The translations under genes and the position numbers were made by a program. The notes under the pieces are model-generated. The model made no database searches and was not told where the DNA came from. It was given only the letters and a program-made list of their open reading frames with translations. From Microbulbifer sp. THAF38 (GTDB taxonomy: Bacteria > Pseudomonadota > Gammaproteobacteria > Pseudomonadales > Cellvibrionaceae), in NCBI RefSeq assembly GCF_009363535.1, contig NZ_CP045369.1:3297001-3361000 (forward strand): 64,000 nucleotides of DNA, given 5' to 3'. Positions within the stretch are counted from its first letter, which is position 1. Each line of letters opens with the position of its first letter. This document shows, piece by piece, positions 28,711 to 37,191 of the stretch.

Positions 28711-29563
28711 GAGGCTGCTTCATAACTTGAAATCGGTTATTCTCACGCAATTACATAGAAAAAAGCCCAGCAATAGTGAGCCGATTCAAGTCAGAGTTAA
28801 CCAATGATCAATAGAAAGTGATCGAACTTTGTCTTCCTGAGTTAAAACGAGGAAAGGGAGGCCCAAAACCCATTGATAATCGAACTTGTTTTGAAGGCAT
28901 CCTGTGGGTTTTGCGTTCTGGAGCGCGATGGAAAAATCTTCCTTCATGCTATCCATCACCAAGTACATGCTGGAGAAGGCTTCAGTTTTGGGAAGAGCAA
29001 GGAGCTTGGTTATAGGCATGGAGAAGATTCCTAGAGCTGTTGGATCAACAGTCTTTGCTTAACTGGGAGGGGGTCTTTTCTGATGGCAGCTTTGCACCAG
29101 TAAAAAAAGGGGCTTCGAAATCGGGAAAACCAAACGGAGTAAGGGTTCAAAGTGGATGGTGGCGGTCAATGGCGAAGGTATTCCACTGAGAGGCACCATT
29201 ACTTAGGCCTCACCAGTAGAAGTGGATTTATTACACCCATTACTTGATGTTACGTATAAAAATACAAAGATTCATCGCTTAGTTTATGATAAAGCGGTGG
29301 ACTCTGATCCTCTTCGAGATAGTCTGCTGAGTCGTGGAATCGACCTTATCTGTCCACACAGGAGAAATAAGAAAAAAGTCTCAAGGCAGGATGGCAGAAA
29401 GCTCAGAAGGTACGCTCGCCGTTGGAAAGTGGAGCGGACTTTTGTGTGGCTGGGAAATTACCGCCGTTTAGCTGTTAGATGGGAGCGATATTTGTCTACT
29501 TATCGTGCTTTTTTCTATATTGCATGCATGTTAATTACGTTAAGGAAGTTATGAAACAGCTTC
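28711..29563 (+). mobile_element. IS5-family (IS427-like) insertion sequence, copy 2, defective
   Basis: An 853-bp direct copy of the element at 22957, with the same terminal repeats (left GAGGCTGCTTCATAACTT; right end AAGTTATGAAACAGCTTC) and TA on both sides. The interval corresponding to 23060-23541 in copy 1 is identical, while about 20 differences lie outside it. It lies directly against the C-terminal half of an integron integrase, with no N-terminal half on its other side. Confidence 0.88.
28776..29556 (+). pseudogene. IS427-type transposase, copy 2 (three ambers and a frameshift)
   Basis: Same organisation as copy 1, with GTG at 28776. Three in-frame TAG codons are present: 28812-28814 (Trp codon TGG to TAG, private to this copy), 29013-29015 and 29204-29206 (both shared with copy 1). 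The A7 slippery run is at 29102-29108. Unlike copy 1 it keeps the catalytic Glu (VERTFVWLGNYRRL, GAG at 29432-29434). A one-base loss near 29510 changes the C-terminus from AFLLYCMHVNY to AFFYIACMLIT. It is not functional. Confidence 0.8.
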
Positions 29564-30266
29564 TAGTCATTCACAGGGAGTCTTCAAATTACAGATAGAG
29601 CTAATGTATGGCTCAGGGCTCCGTAGTGCCGAACTACTATCTCTCCGAATAAAAGATGTGGACTTTGGCAGTAAAAATATTTTTGTCCGCGGCGGAAAAG
29701 GAAATAAAGATCGAACTACCCTTCTTCCGCAGGGAGTAATCCCAGGTTTAGAACGTCAAGTTCAGTGTGTATCTCTCCTTCATCAACAGGACTTACTGGC
29801 CGGCTACGGTTTGGTTTACCTACCGGATGCACTCGACCGAAAATACCCTAATGCTGCCAAACAACTCGCTTGGCAATACTTGTTTCCTTCAACCACTATT
29901 AGTAAGTGCCCTCGATCAGGTATCTACCGAAGACACCATATGCACTCGTCCACATTGACACGTCAAGTAAGTACCGCTGTGGGTAAGGCTGGAATCAACA
30001 AACCAGCACGCTGCCATGCCTTTCGGCATAGCTTTGCCACACATTTACTCGAAGCAGGTTACGATCTGCGTACTATTCAGGAATTATTAGGGCACTCTGA
30101 CATCAGCACTACTGAGATTTATACCCATGTAGTAAATCGTGGTGATAAAGGGGTTTTAAGCCCTTTTGATCGCCTTCGTAGTAATCACAAAGTTGAGGAG
30201 ACTTGCCCTGGATATTTGGCTGAGATTACTGAGTTGCAAATGCAACGTTTTCAGGCTGTGCTGTAA
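29564..30266 (+). pseudogene. integron-type tyrosine integrase (IntI), C-terminal half only
   Basis: The frame is open from the IS boundary; the first ATG is at 29604. It contains the catalytic domain with Arg in YGSGLRSAELL, HAFRHSFATHLL (His, Arg) and GHSDISTTEIYTHV (His, catalytic Tyr). It also contains the IntI-specific insertion between them (YLPDALDRKYPNAAKQLAWQ to PRSGIYRRHHM), which separates integron integrases from phage and XerCD recombinases. The SAM-like N-terminal DNA-binding domain is missing and was cut at the IS. No attI or attC sites were recognised nearby. The remaining frame has no stop or shift, so the break is recent or the fragment is short-lived. Confidence 0.85.
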
Positions 30267-30282
30267 TTTAGAGGATTCTGAA

Positions 30283-30300
30283 TACCGGCCTTCGCCGGTA
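30283..30300. terminator. stem-loop between the integrase remnant and aroC
   Basis: Seven-bp stem TACCGGC / GCCGGTA with a CTTC loop. It lacks a strong T run but is placed between the convergent integrase remnant and aroC. Confidence 0.4.
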
Positions 30301-30332
30301 CCTTGTTAGAAAGACTGCTGTTTAGTAGCAAA

Positions 30333-31409
30333 TCAGCCGGGAGTCACATCTCCATTCTGACCCCGGTGGCGTAGAGTGTGGTCCATTAACACAAGAGCCA
30401 TCATTGCCTCAGCAATTGGTGTTGCCCGAATACCCACACAGGGATCGTGGCGACCTTTGGTAATCACCTCAATAGCATTGCCGGAACGATCGATACTACG
30501 GCCCGGGATGCGCAAGCTGGAAGTGGGTTTCAGGGCAATATGGGCAACGATATCCTGGCCACTGGAAATACCGCCGAGGATGCCGCCGGCATTATTGGAG
30601 AGAAAACCCTCTTCAGGAGTAATCTCATCGCGATGCTCGGTGCCCTTTTGCTCCACACAGTCAAAGCCAGCTCCAATTTCCACTCCTTTTACTGCGTTGA
30701 TGCTCATCAGGCCGTGAGCCAGGTCTGCATCCAGACGATCAAAAATCGGTTCACCCAGCCCGGCGGGGACGCCGCTGGCATGTACTGAGATGCGCGCGCC
30801 GATGGAGTTACCCTCTTTGATCAACGCCTGCATATAGGCTTCCATTTCGGGTACTCGTTCGGCATCGGGGCAGAAGAATGGGTTCTGCTCGACTTGCTCC
30901 CAATCCAGTTTTTGCACCTTAATCGGCCCCAACTGGGACAGGTAACCGCGCACTTCAATACCGTATTTCTGTTTTAGCCATTTTTTGGCAATGGCTCCGG
31001 CCGCAACACGCATGGCGGTCTCCCGCGCAGAGGAGCGGCCGCCACCGCGGTAGTCGCGGATACCGTATTTTTGCCAGTAGGTGTAATCGGCGTGCGCCGG
31101 GCGTACCTGTTCGGCGATATTGCCATAGTCCTTGGAGCGCTGATCGGTATTTTCAATCAACAGGCCGATAGGTGTACCGGTGGTTTTTCCTTCAAAAACA
31201 CCAGAGAGAATTTTCACCTGGTCCGGCTCACGGCGCTGGGTGGTATAGCGGGAAGTCCCTGGCTTTCGGCGGTCCAGCTCCAACTGGATCTCCTCCTCAC
31301 TGATCTCCAACCCCGGAGGGCAGCCATCAACAATACAGCCCAGGGCTGGGCCATGGCTCTCGCCAAAGGTGGTGACGCAGAACAGCTTGCCAAAGGTATT
31401 GCCCGACAT
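30333..31409 (-). CDS. aroC: chorismate synthase
   Basis: Last step of the shikimate pathway, 5-enolpyruvylshikimate-3-phosphate to chorismate, with reduced FMN. The 358-residue length is standard. Signatures: [18 protein letters not shown] at the start, [20 protein letters not shown] and [13 protein letters not shown]. The start is the ATG at 31409. It is separated from upstream prmB by a terminator, so it probably has its own promoter. Confidence 0.97.
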   Translation of the reverse strand: MSGNTFGKLFCVTTFGESHGPALGCIVDGCPPGLEISEEEIQLELDRRKPGTSRYTTQRREPDQVKILSGVFEGKTTGTPIGLLIENTDQRSKDYGNIAEQVRPAHADYTYWQKYGIRDYRGGGRSSARETAMRVAAGAIAKKWLKQKYGIEVRGYLSQLGPIKVQKLDWEQVEQNPFFCPDAERVPEMEAYMQALIKEGNSIGARISVHASGVPAGLGEPIFDRLDADLAHGLMSINAVKGVEIGAGFDCVEQKGTEHRDEITPEEGFLSNNAGGILGGISSGQDIVAHIALKPTSSLRIPGRSIDRSGNAIEVITKGRHDPCVGIRATPIAEAMMALVLMDHTLRHRGQNGDVTPG

Positions 31410-31550
31410 ATGCGACTTTTCCAGATAACAGTTGGTGAATTAACAGCGGTTGGCTTTGCGGAGAACCGCGCATTATAAAGGATCTCGTTGGCGCGCGCGG
31501 AGTTCATGGCAAAAAGCACAATTGCTGCAGGTATGTGTCCCTAACAGAAA

Positions 31551-31574
31551 GCCCGGCAATAGCATTTGCCGGGC
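31551..31574 (-). terminator. terminator downstream of prmB
   Basis: Perfect 9-bp stem GCCCGGCAA / TTGCCGGGC with a six-base loop. On the minus strand it is followed by TTTCTGTT. It begins 13 bases past the prmB stop. Confidence 0.75.
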
Positions 31575-31586
31575 ACACAAAAAGAA

Positions 31587-32510
31587 TTACTCTTTTTCAA
31601 AGTGGCTTTGGTAGGCGAGCAACTCTTCGCGACTAATGACAAATACCCCGTGGCCACCGTCCTCAAACTCAGGCCACATAAATGGCACTTCCGGGAAGGC
31701 TTGCTCCAGAGCTTCCCAGCTGTTGCCCACCTCACAGACCAGCAGACCTTCCGGCTGTAGGTGATTGGCGGCCTCGCACAACAGACGGCGGGTAAAATCC
31801 AGGCCATCTTCACCGGAGCCCAGGGCAATTTCCGGCTCAGCCAGGTACTCTTTCGGCATCTCCGCTAAATCGCGGGCATCCACATAGGGGGGATTGCAAA
31901 CGATCAGCTCATAACTCATGCCCTGCAAACCACTGAAAAGATCCGACTGCACGGCCCGCACACGCTCGTTGAGTTGGTGACGGTTGATATTAATCTGCGC
32001 CACCTCAATGGCACCTTCTGAAATATCGCTCAGGTCCACTCTGGCCTCAGGGAAAGCCTCTGCACAGGCGAGCCCGATACAACCACTGCCACAACAAAGA
32101 TCGAGGATTGCCAGCGGCTCCACATTGAGCCAGGGCTCGAAATTGTGGCGGATCATTTCGCCTATGGGAGAGCGCGGCACCAGCACTCGCTCATCCACAT
32201 AAAAAGTCATATCGCAGAAGTGCGCTTCATTGGTCAAATAAGCCGCCGGCAGACGCTCGGTAAAGCGCCGCTCAAGGAGCGTGAGTACGTCCCGCCGCTC
32301 CTCCATGGTCAAGCGCGCATGCAGGATTTCCTGCTTGCTATAGGGCGGTAAGTACAGCGCGTGGGTTACCAGCAATACCGCCTCATCCCAGGCATTGTCT
32401 GTGCCGTGACCATACCAGAGGCCTGCTTCGCTAAAACGGCTGGCTCCCCAGCGGATATAGTCCAAAACCGTGGTCAGCTCGTGCAGGCTGGATTCACGCC
32501 TTTCTATCAT
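31587..32510 (-). CDS. prmB: 50S ribosomal protein L3 glutamine methyltransferase
   Basis: SAM-dependent N5-glutamine methyltransferase. The SAM-binding loop is ILDLCCGSGCIGLACAEA and the catalytic motif NPPY is in IVCNPPYVD. The N-terminal helical part (LDYIRWGASRFSEAGLWYGHG) and 307-residue length distinguish PrmB (L3) from PrmC (release factors). The aroC-prmB adjacency is conserved in many gammaproteobacteria. ATG at 32510. Confidence 0.93.
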   Translation of the reverse strand: MIERRESSLHELTTVLDYIRWGASRFSEAGLWYGHGTDNAWDEAVLLVTHALYLPPYSKQEILHARLTMEERRDVLTLLERRFTERLPAAYLTNEAHFCDMTFYVDERVLVPRSPIGEMIRHNFEPWLNVEPLAILDLCCGSGCIGLACAEAFPEARVDLSDISEGAIEVAQININRHQLNERVRAVQSDLFSGLQGMSYELIVCNPPYVDARDLAEMPKEYLAEPEIALGSGEDGLDFTRRLLCEAANHLQPEGLLVCEVGNSWEALEQAFPEVPFMWPEFEDGGHGVFVISREELLAYQSHFEKE

Positions 32511-32894
32511 TGAATCTATCCTTAAGTACTATGTATCTCATCAGGGCCTATTGTCACTAATTGGCTAGCCTCTGTTGTGGCTATAGAAGCGCCAATCAAG
32601 GCACGAGGAGTGTAGTTTGGTTGTTCCAAATAAGCGACGAGTAACACTGAGTGGCGCTTTTATAGCTGCAACCCGAAGGGCCTAGGCCATTTTCCGCCCA
32701 ACTGCATTATCGGTCGTTTATGGTGAGTGATTAGGTTTCACTCCTTTTGCCTTCCCAAGCTAACAATGGCCTCTGGCAGAGGCTATCAAATTGGTGTCAG
32801 TAGGCCCCTAGGTCCGCGCGGATCTTTACTCTCGGGTTACAAACGCTTAGGGTAGCGCACCCGCCCCTCGGGCTGAGATGTTGGAAAGAGCAGC
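32511..32894. other. intergenic between prmB and folE
   Basis: About 380 bases between divergent prmB and folE, likely carrying both promoters. It was searched for tRNA, attC-like and hairpin structures, and nothing convincing was found. Confidence 0.4.
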
Positions 32895-33440
32895 ATGAAC
32901 GAACACTACGCGCGAATTATTGAAGCAATTGGCGAAGATCTGCAACGCCCAGGGCTCAAAGATACCCCTGAGCGCGCCGCAAAGGCCATGGAATACTTGA
33001 CCCGCGGCTACAAACAGACTGTGGAAGATGTGGTCAATGATGCACTCTTCCCATCCGACTGTAGCGAGATGGTATTGGTCAAGGATATCGAACTCTACTC
33101 CCTCTGTGAGCACCATCTGCTGCCGTTTATCGGTCGCGCTCATGTAGCCTATATTCCCAATGGCAAGGTTGTTGGCCTATCCAAAGTAGCGCGTATTGTC
33201 GATATGTACGCACGCCGCCTACAGATCCAGGAACAACTCACCGTCGAGATCGCCGAGACCCTTTTAGACGTCACTGGCGCCGCCGGTGTCGGCGTTATTA
33301 TTGAAGCGAAGCACATGTGCATGATGATGCGCGGTGTGGAAAAGCAAAACTCCGTGATGAAGACCTCGGCAATGCTGGGCACCTTCCGCGAGAACCAGGC
33401 CACACGCAACGAATTTCTTTCCCTGATTAGCCGCCCTTAA
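32895..33440 (+). CDS. folE: GTP cyclohydrolase I
   Basis: Zinc enzyme converting GTP to dihydroneopterin triphosphate, the entry to folate and pterin synthesis. The 181-residue length and [20 protein letters not shown] (Zn Cys, substrate His) mark FolE type IA, as does the second zinc cysteine in [11 protein letters not shown]. The start ATG at 32895 gives [20 protein letters not shown]. It is followed 61 bases later by a CHMI-type tautomerase gene on the same strand. Confidence 0.96.
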   Translation: MNEHYARIIEAIGEDLQRPGLKDTPERAAKAMEYLTRGYKQTVEDVVNDALFPSDCSEMVLVKDIELYSLCEHHLLPFIGRAHVAYIPNGKVVGLSKVARIVDMYARRLQIQEQLTVEIAETLLDVTGAAGVGVIIEAKHMCMMMRGVEKQNSVMKTSAMLGTFRENQATRNEFLSLISRP

Positions 33441-33501
33441 GGCTACAAGCCAGAACAGCGCGGCCCCTGCTGGGGTCGCCCGTATTCCGGAGTGAATTAC
33501 C

Positions 33502-33846
33502 ATGCCCCATCTGGTTATTGAGTACGCTAAAAACCTGGAAGATCGGATTTCTGTCGCCGCCCTGATCAGCTCGGCTCAAGAGGCGATGCACAGCTCCGGC
33601 TTGTTCGCCTCGCATACCATTAAGACCCGCGCCAAGGCCTATGACCAGTTTATAGCCGGTGAGCATGGCGATAGTTTTATCCACGCTGAAATTCGCCTGT
33701 TGGCAGGCCGCGATAAGCGGGAGCGGGAAGCACTGAGTTCCGCGGTGTTTAACTGCCTGTGCCAGTTTGCCGATGGAGTGCCAGCTGTATCGGTGGAAGT
33801 TCGTGAAATGGACCCCAGCTGTTACTCCAAGCGTGTACCTTTCTAG
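33502..33846 (+). CDS. 5-carboxymethyl-2-hydroxymuconate isomerase-like tautomerase
   Basis: 114-residue member of the CHMI branch of the tautomerase superfamily. Pro follows the initiator Met (MPHLVIEYAKNLE), the catalytic N-terminal proline of the family. The homoprotocatechuate degradation genes that usually surround hpaF are absent. The true role may therefore be a general keto-enol tautomerase. It probably shares the folE transcript. Confidence 0.85.
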   Translation: MPHLVIEYAKNLEDRISVAALISSAQEAMHSSGLFASHTIKTRAKAYDQFIAGEHGDSFIHAEIRLLAGRDKREREALSSAVFNCLCQFADGVPAVSVEVREMDPSCYSKRVPF

Positions 33847-33872
33847 GGGCTAGGGACTAGGGGCTGTTGACA

Positions 33873-34742
33873 CTAGTCAGCCTCACCACGCAGGAAAGGC
33901 CCAAACCATTCGGCTATGGCCTCGGCGCCGTCCTCCATATGCAAATGGTGGCCGCCAGGTATTTCCCTGACCTCGATATTTTTATAACTCTCCAATACCG
34001 GGCGCAGCCGCTCAATCATATTGGCAATCCCCTCCTCCGCCAGTACCAGGTGCACCGGCATGCTGAGGCGCGACAGGAAAGCACGCACCTGCGCCTCGTT
34101 CAATTTGGCAGAAGAAGCCGCCATCAGGCGCGGGTCATTGCTCCAGGTGTAACCGCCCTCAAGCGGCAGGGTCCCCCGCTCGGCCAGAGCGCGCGCCGCC
34201 CATTCGGACAGGGGGAACATGCCGTTCATACGCGCTTCCACCGCCGCTTCAAAAGTGGGATAGACCTTTGCTCTGCGCTGACTGTAGCGGGCGCGCTGGG
34301 CGATAGCCTTGGCAAGAATATCTGGCGCCTCGTTATCTTTCGTTGCTGGGGGGACCAGTCCGTCGATCAGGGCCAGGCGCTTGATGCGCTTGGGAAAAGC
34401 CCCGGCGGTTATCACGCTGGCGATAGCACCACGGGAATGGGCCAATAAGGAGAAATTGCGCCAGCCCAGGGCTTCGGAGACACCAATAATGTCCTCAGCC
34501 TCCTCCCAAATATTGTAATTGGCGTGAGGAGAACGATGATAGCTGCGCCCATGGCCGGCCATATCCATGGCGACCAAATTAATACCCTCTAGCAGCGGTG
34601 CCAAACGGTCAAAGCTGGCGCAATTATCCAGCCAACCATGCAGGGCTAATACCGGCTCCCCAGTGCCATCCCCCCACTGCCTCGCGGCAATGGTCTTACT
34701 GTCAAATTCCAGGCTGATTTCGCGGGGGGCGGCTTGCTTCAT
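33873..34742 (-). CDS. alpha/beta hydrolase
   Basis: 289 residues from the ATG at 34742 (MKQAAPREISLEF), where homology starts; upstream codons to 34811 give a non-conserved leader. HGWLDNCASFD carries the HG oxyanion motif. The nucleophile elbow is LLAHSRGAIAS (S in H-S-R-G). The Asp is in LIDGLVPP and the final His in IPGGHHLHMED. MhpC/serine-hydrolase-like (SERHL) proteins share this arrangement. The substrate is unknown. It is cytoplasmic and convergent with the tautomerase gene. Confidence 0.85.
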   Translation of the reverse strand: MKQAAPREISLEFDSKTIAARQWGDGTGEPVLALHGWLDNCASFDRLAPLLEGINLVAMDMAGHGRSYHRSPHANYNIWEEAEDIIGVSEALGWRNFSLLAHSRGAIASVITAGAFPKRIKRLALIDGLVPPATKDNEAPDILAKAIAQRARYSQRRAKVYPTFEAAVEARMNGMFPLSEWAARALAERGTLPLEGGYTWSNDPRLMAASSAKLNEAQVRAFLSRLSMPVHLVLAEEGIANMIERLRPVLESYKNIEVREIPGGHHLHMEDGAEAIAEWFGPFLRGEAD

Positions 34743-34885
34743 GCGCGCTGATTCCAGGAGAAAACTAAGAATAAAGAAACAGATGGTGCAGGCCCTGGGG
34801 CCTGCGGGCAATGACAGTTAACGCCAGCCATGTGGGGATTTGGGTGCAATAGGCCGACCGAGAGAGAAACCGGCGTGGAAAACAG

Positions 34886-35344
34886 TTAGCCCGCGTGCTG
34901 TAACCACTGCAGTTCGGCACAACCATTGGCCCACACTTCCGAGCTCACACAGGCGAGACTGGAAGTGCCCATGGGGTGTTGGTTGCCGCTGCCGCAGAGG
35001 TCATTCAGCAAGCTGCCCACCAGCGGCTGGTGACTCACCAGAAGAAGGGGAAAGCTATCAGCCTGGTGCTCTTGAAGTCTGTCGAGCAGCTGCTGTGGGT
35101 CGGTATCGCCAATCAGCAGAGGCTCGGTGACAACCGGCAGCCCCAGGTGAGCGGCGACAATATCGGCGGTTTGCTGGGTGCGCACGAAAGGGCTCGCCCA
35201 GATAGCACGCACCGAGGACAACTCCTCAGCGCGCTCTTTGCATACCTGCGCCACCTGCTTTCGGCCGCGCTCAGTAAGCGCGCGGTCGGCATCGTTACCG
35301 TACATGGGCTCAGCCTTGCCGTGGCGCAGGATAAACAGTTCCAT
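34886..35344 (-). CDS. sixA: phosphohistidine phosphatase SixA
   Basis: 152 residues from the ATG at 35344 (MELFILRHGKAEP), the RHG phosphatase motif. The second His is in LLVSHQPLVGSLL, and RALTERGRKQV plus SPFVRTQQTADIV complete the histidine phosphatase fold. SixA removes phosphate from histidine phosphotransfer domains and from NPr. It lies 19 bases downstream of the DUF4389 gene and likely forms one transcript with gpsA-DUF4389-sixA, an order seen in related bacteria. Confidence 0.92.
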   Translation of the reverse strand: MELFILRHGKAEPMYGNDADRALTERGRKQVAQVCKERAEELSSVRAIWASPFVRTQQTADIVAAHLGLPVVTEPLLIGDTDPQQLLDRLQEHQADSFPLLLVSHQPLVGSLLNDLCGSGNQHPMGTSSLACVSSEVWANGCAELQWLQHAG

Positions 35345-35363
35345 GGATTTTGCCTTAGCCCCT

Positions 35364-35888
35364 TTAGTGTTTGTCACTGCGCTTGTCAGACTCGCCCTTC
35401 TGATCATTGAGAGGTGCGGTAGATTCTTCCGCGCTCTCTTCTACCAGCTCAGGCCTATTATCATCGCTCCCGAGGATAATCGCCTCTTCGGCCTCTTCTT
35501 CCTTTTTTGGCTCGGGCTCAGTTTTTTTAGCGGGCTCTTTATCATCCTCGGAAGCCACAACCTCAGCATTAACCTCTTGCGCCCCCTCGTAACCGGATAA
35601 ATCATCCACCTCGGATTCCGGCCATTCGGCAAAAGGAAAAGGCTTTTCCTCAGAGTTGTAAATCAGAAACTGTATCGCCTGATAAATATAGGAGGCGAGC
35701 TGATCGCCAAAGCGGCGCAAATTGTCGTTGGCACTGCCGCCGATAATCGAAAACAGGAACTGCAGTACAATCACCGCCAGCAGCACCCAACTGGCAATCT
35801 GTAAGCAAATTGCGAACAGCACCATGTAGATCAGCCGCACCCACTGGTTGCCGGAAGTCAGGTTGCGTTTTAAGTCATCATTTTTCAT
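35364..35888 (-). CDS. DUF4389 membrane protein
   Basis: 174-residue protein with an N-terminal NQWVRLIYMVLFAICLQIA segment and a second hydrophobic stretch (residues ~35-48), then a helix containing NLRRFGDQLASYIYQAIQFL. These define DUF4389. The last ~80 residues are very acidic (Glu/Asp/Lys runs) and probably unstructured in the cytoplasm. Function unknown. It lies 12 bases downstream of gpsA on the same strand. Confidence 0.85.
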   Translation of the reverse strand: MKNDDLKRNLTSGNQWVRLIYMVLFAICLQIASWVLLAVIVLQFLFSIIGGSANDNLRRFGDQLASYIYQAIQFLIYNSEEKPFPFAEWPESEVDDLSGYEGAQEVNAEVVASEDDKEPAKKTEPEPKKEEEAEEAIILGSDDNRPELVEESAEESTAPLNDQKGESDKRSDKH

Positions 35889-35900
35889 AAGGGGCTTCCA

Positions 35901-36932
35901 TCAAGGCTTGGCCGAGTAGGCCACATCGAAAGTTTGTGCGCCCGACATTAAATTACGAATTACCTCTGGAATCGGTCGCTCTTCAAATAATATGGCGTGA
36001 ATTGCGGAAACCAAGGGCATGTAGACGCCCATTTCATCCGCTTTCTTTTTAATCAGACGAACCGTATTCACCCCTTCGGCAACCTGACCGATTTCCGCGA
36101 CAGCACGATCCAAAGGCTTGCCCTTGCCCACCAGATAGCCTACCCGGTAGTTACGGCTGAGGTCGGAGGAACAGGTCAGGATTAAATCGCCAACGCCGGC
36201 AAGGCCGATAAACGTCATAGGGTCTGCCCCCATAGCCTCGGCAAAGCGCATCATCTCTGCGAGAGAACGGGTAATCAGCAGGCTGATGGTATTTTGCCCG
36301 CGGTCCAGGGCCGCTGCCATACCGGTGACAATGGCATAAATATTTTTCAGTGCCCCCGCCAGCTCCACGCCAAACACATCGTTACTGGAGTAGACACGGA
36401 AGGTTTCAGAGTGCAGTGCGGACTGGATATCCTTGCACAGGGCCTCATCTTCACTGGCAACCACGGTTGCGGTGTAGTGCCCTGCGACAATTTCCTTGGC
36501 GAAATTGGGCCCGCTCAACACCCCCACGCGCATCCCCTGGGTCTCTTCGCGCAGGATATCGCTCATCAAGTGGAAGCTGTCATGCTCAATCCCCTTAGTG
36601 GTGGAGATCAACATGGTGCCCGGTTTCAACAGCGGGGCTACACGGCGCACCACTTCACGGAAAGACTTACTGGGGATGGCGACAAAGACAATGTTGCAAC
36701 CCTGCACGACTTCTTGCAGGTCACTGCTGATGCAAAGCTCGGGATGCAGAGCCACTCCGGGCAAATATTTGCTGTTCTCACGGGTTTCCCGACAGGCTTC
36801 CGCACTCTTCGAATCCCGCATCCACTGGCGGGTGTCGTGACCATTACCCGCGACAATGTTGGCAATAGCCGTACCGAAACTACCGCCGCCCAATACAGCG
36901 ATGGAGAGAGGGTTGGAAGTTTCCTTTTGCAT
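35901..36932 (-). CDS. gpsA: glycerol-3-phosphate dehydrogenase (NAD(P)+)
   Basis: Makes sn-glycerol-3-phosphate from dihydroxyacetone phosphate for phospholipid synthesis. The Rossmann motif is [38 protein letters not shown], the catalytic Lys in [16 protein letters not shown] and [12 protein letters not shown] are family signatures. The 343-residue length is normal. It is first gene of a probable gpsA-DUF4389-sixA operon. Confidence 0.97.
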   Translation of the reverse strand: MQKETSNPLSIAVLGGGSFGTAIANIVAGNGHDTRQWMRDSKSAEACRETRENSKYLPGVALHPELCISSDLQEVVQGCNIVFVAIPSKSFREVVRRVAPLLKPGTMLISTTKGIEHDSFHLMSDILREETQGMRVGVLSGPNFAKEIVAGHYTATVVASEDEALCKDIQSALHSETFRVYSSNDVFGVELAGALKNIYAIVTGMAAALDRGQNTISLLITRSLAEMMRFAEAMGADPMTFIGLAGVGDLILTCSSDLSRNYRVGYLVGKGKPLDRAVAEIGQVAEGVNTVRLIKKKADEMGVYMPLVSAIHAILFEERPIPEVIRNLMSGAQTFDVAYSAKP

Positions 36933-37049
36933 ATTGATACCGATAAAGCTTCTCGAGGGCAGGGATTATAGAGCTATGACCCGCTCAGCCCAATGGGTTC
37001 AACTTTCAGGATCTTGCGCGTAAAGTTACAAAATAATACGCCAAAAACG

Positions 37050-37110
37050 GAAAACGGCCCCAGCGGGGCAAGCTGCCGGTTCCACAACCGGGCTGTTCCA
37101 CTGGGGCCGT
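37050..37110 (-). terminator. branched inverted repeat, probable htpG terminator
   Basis: Outer perfect 10-bp stem ACGGCCCCAG / CTGGGGCCGT (37054-37063 and 37101-37110) encloses an inner hairpin CCGGTT / AACCGG (loop CCAC). On the minus strand it is followed by TTTTCCGTTTTTGG, so it can end htpG, whose stop is about 80 bases before it. It is larger and more branched than a plain terminator. Confidence 0.65.
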
Positions 37111-37191
37111 AGAAATAAGGCGCGGGGGGTTCAGGAAAAAACCACCGCGCCAGGCTCCTAGGAGTAGAAGCCTGTAGCAACAGACTAAAAC

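Noticed and set aside
23811..29563. The SDR, ABC exporter and metallopeptidase genes as a composite transposon or integron cassettes.
   Set aside because: Each IS has TA at both ends, there is no attC-like site, one large gene has its own long terminator, and codon use looks like the host; no evidence the block moves as a unit.
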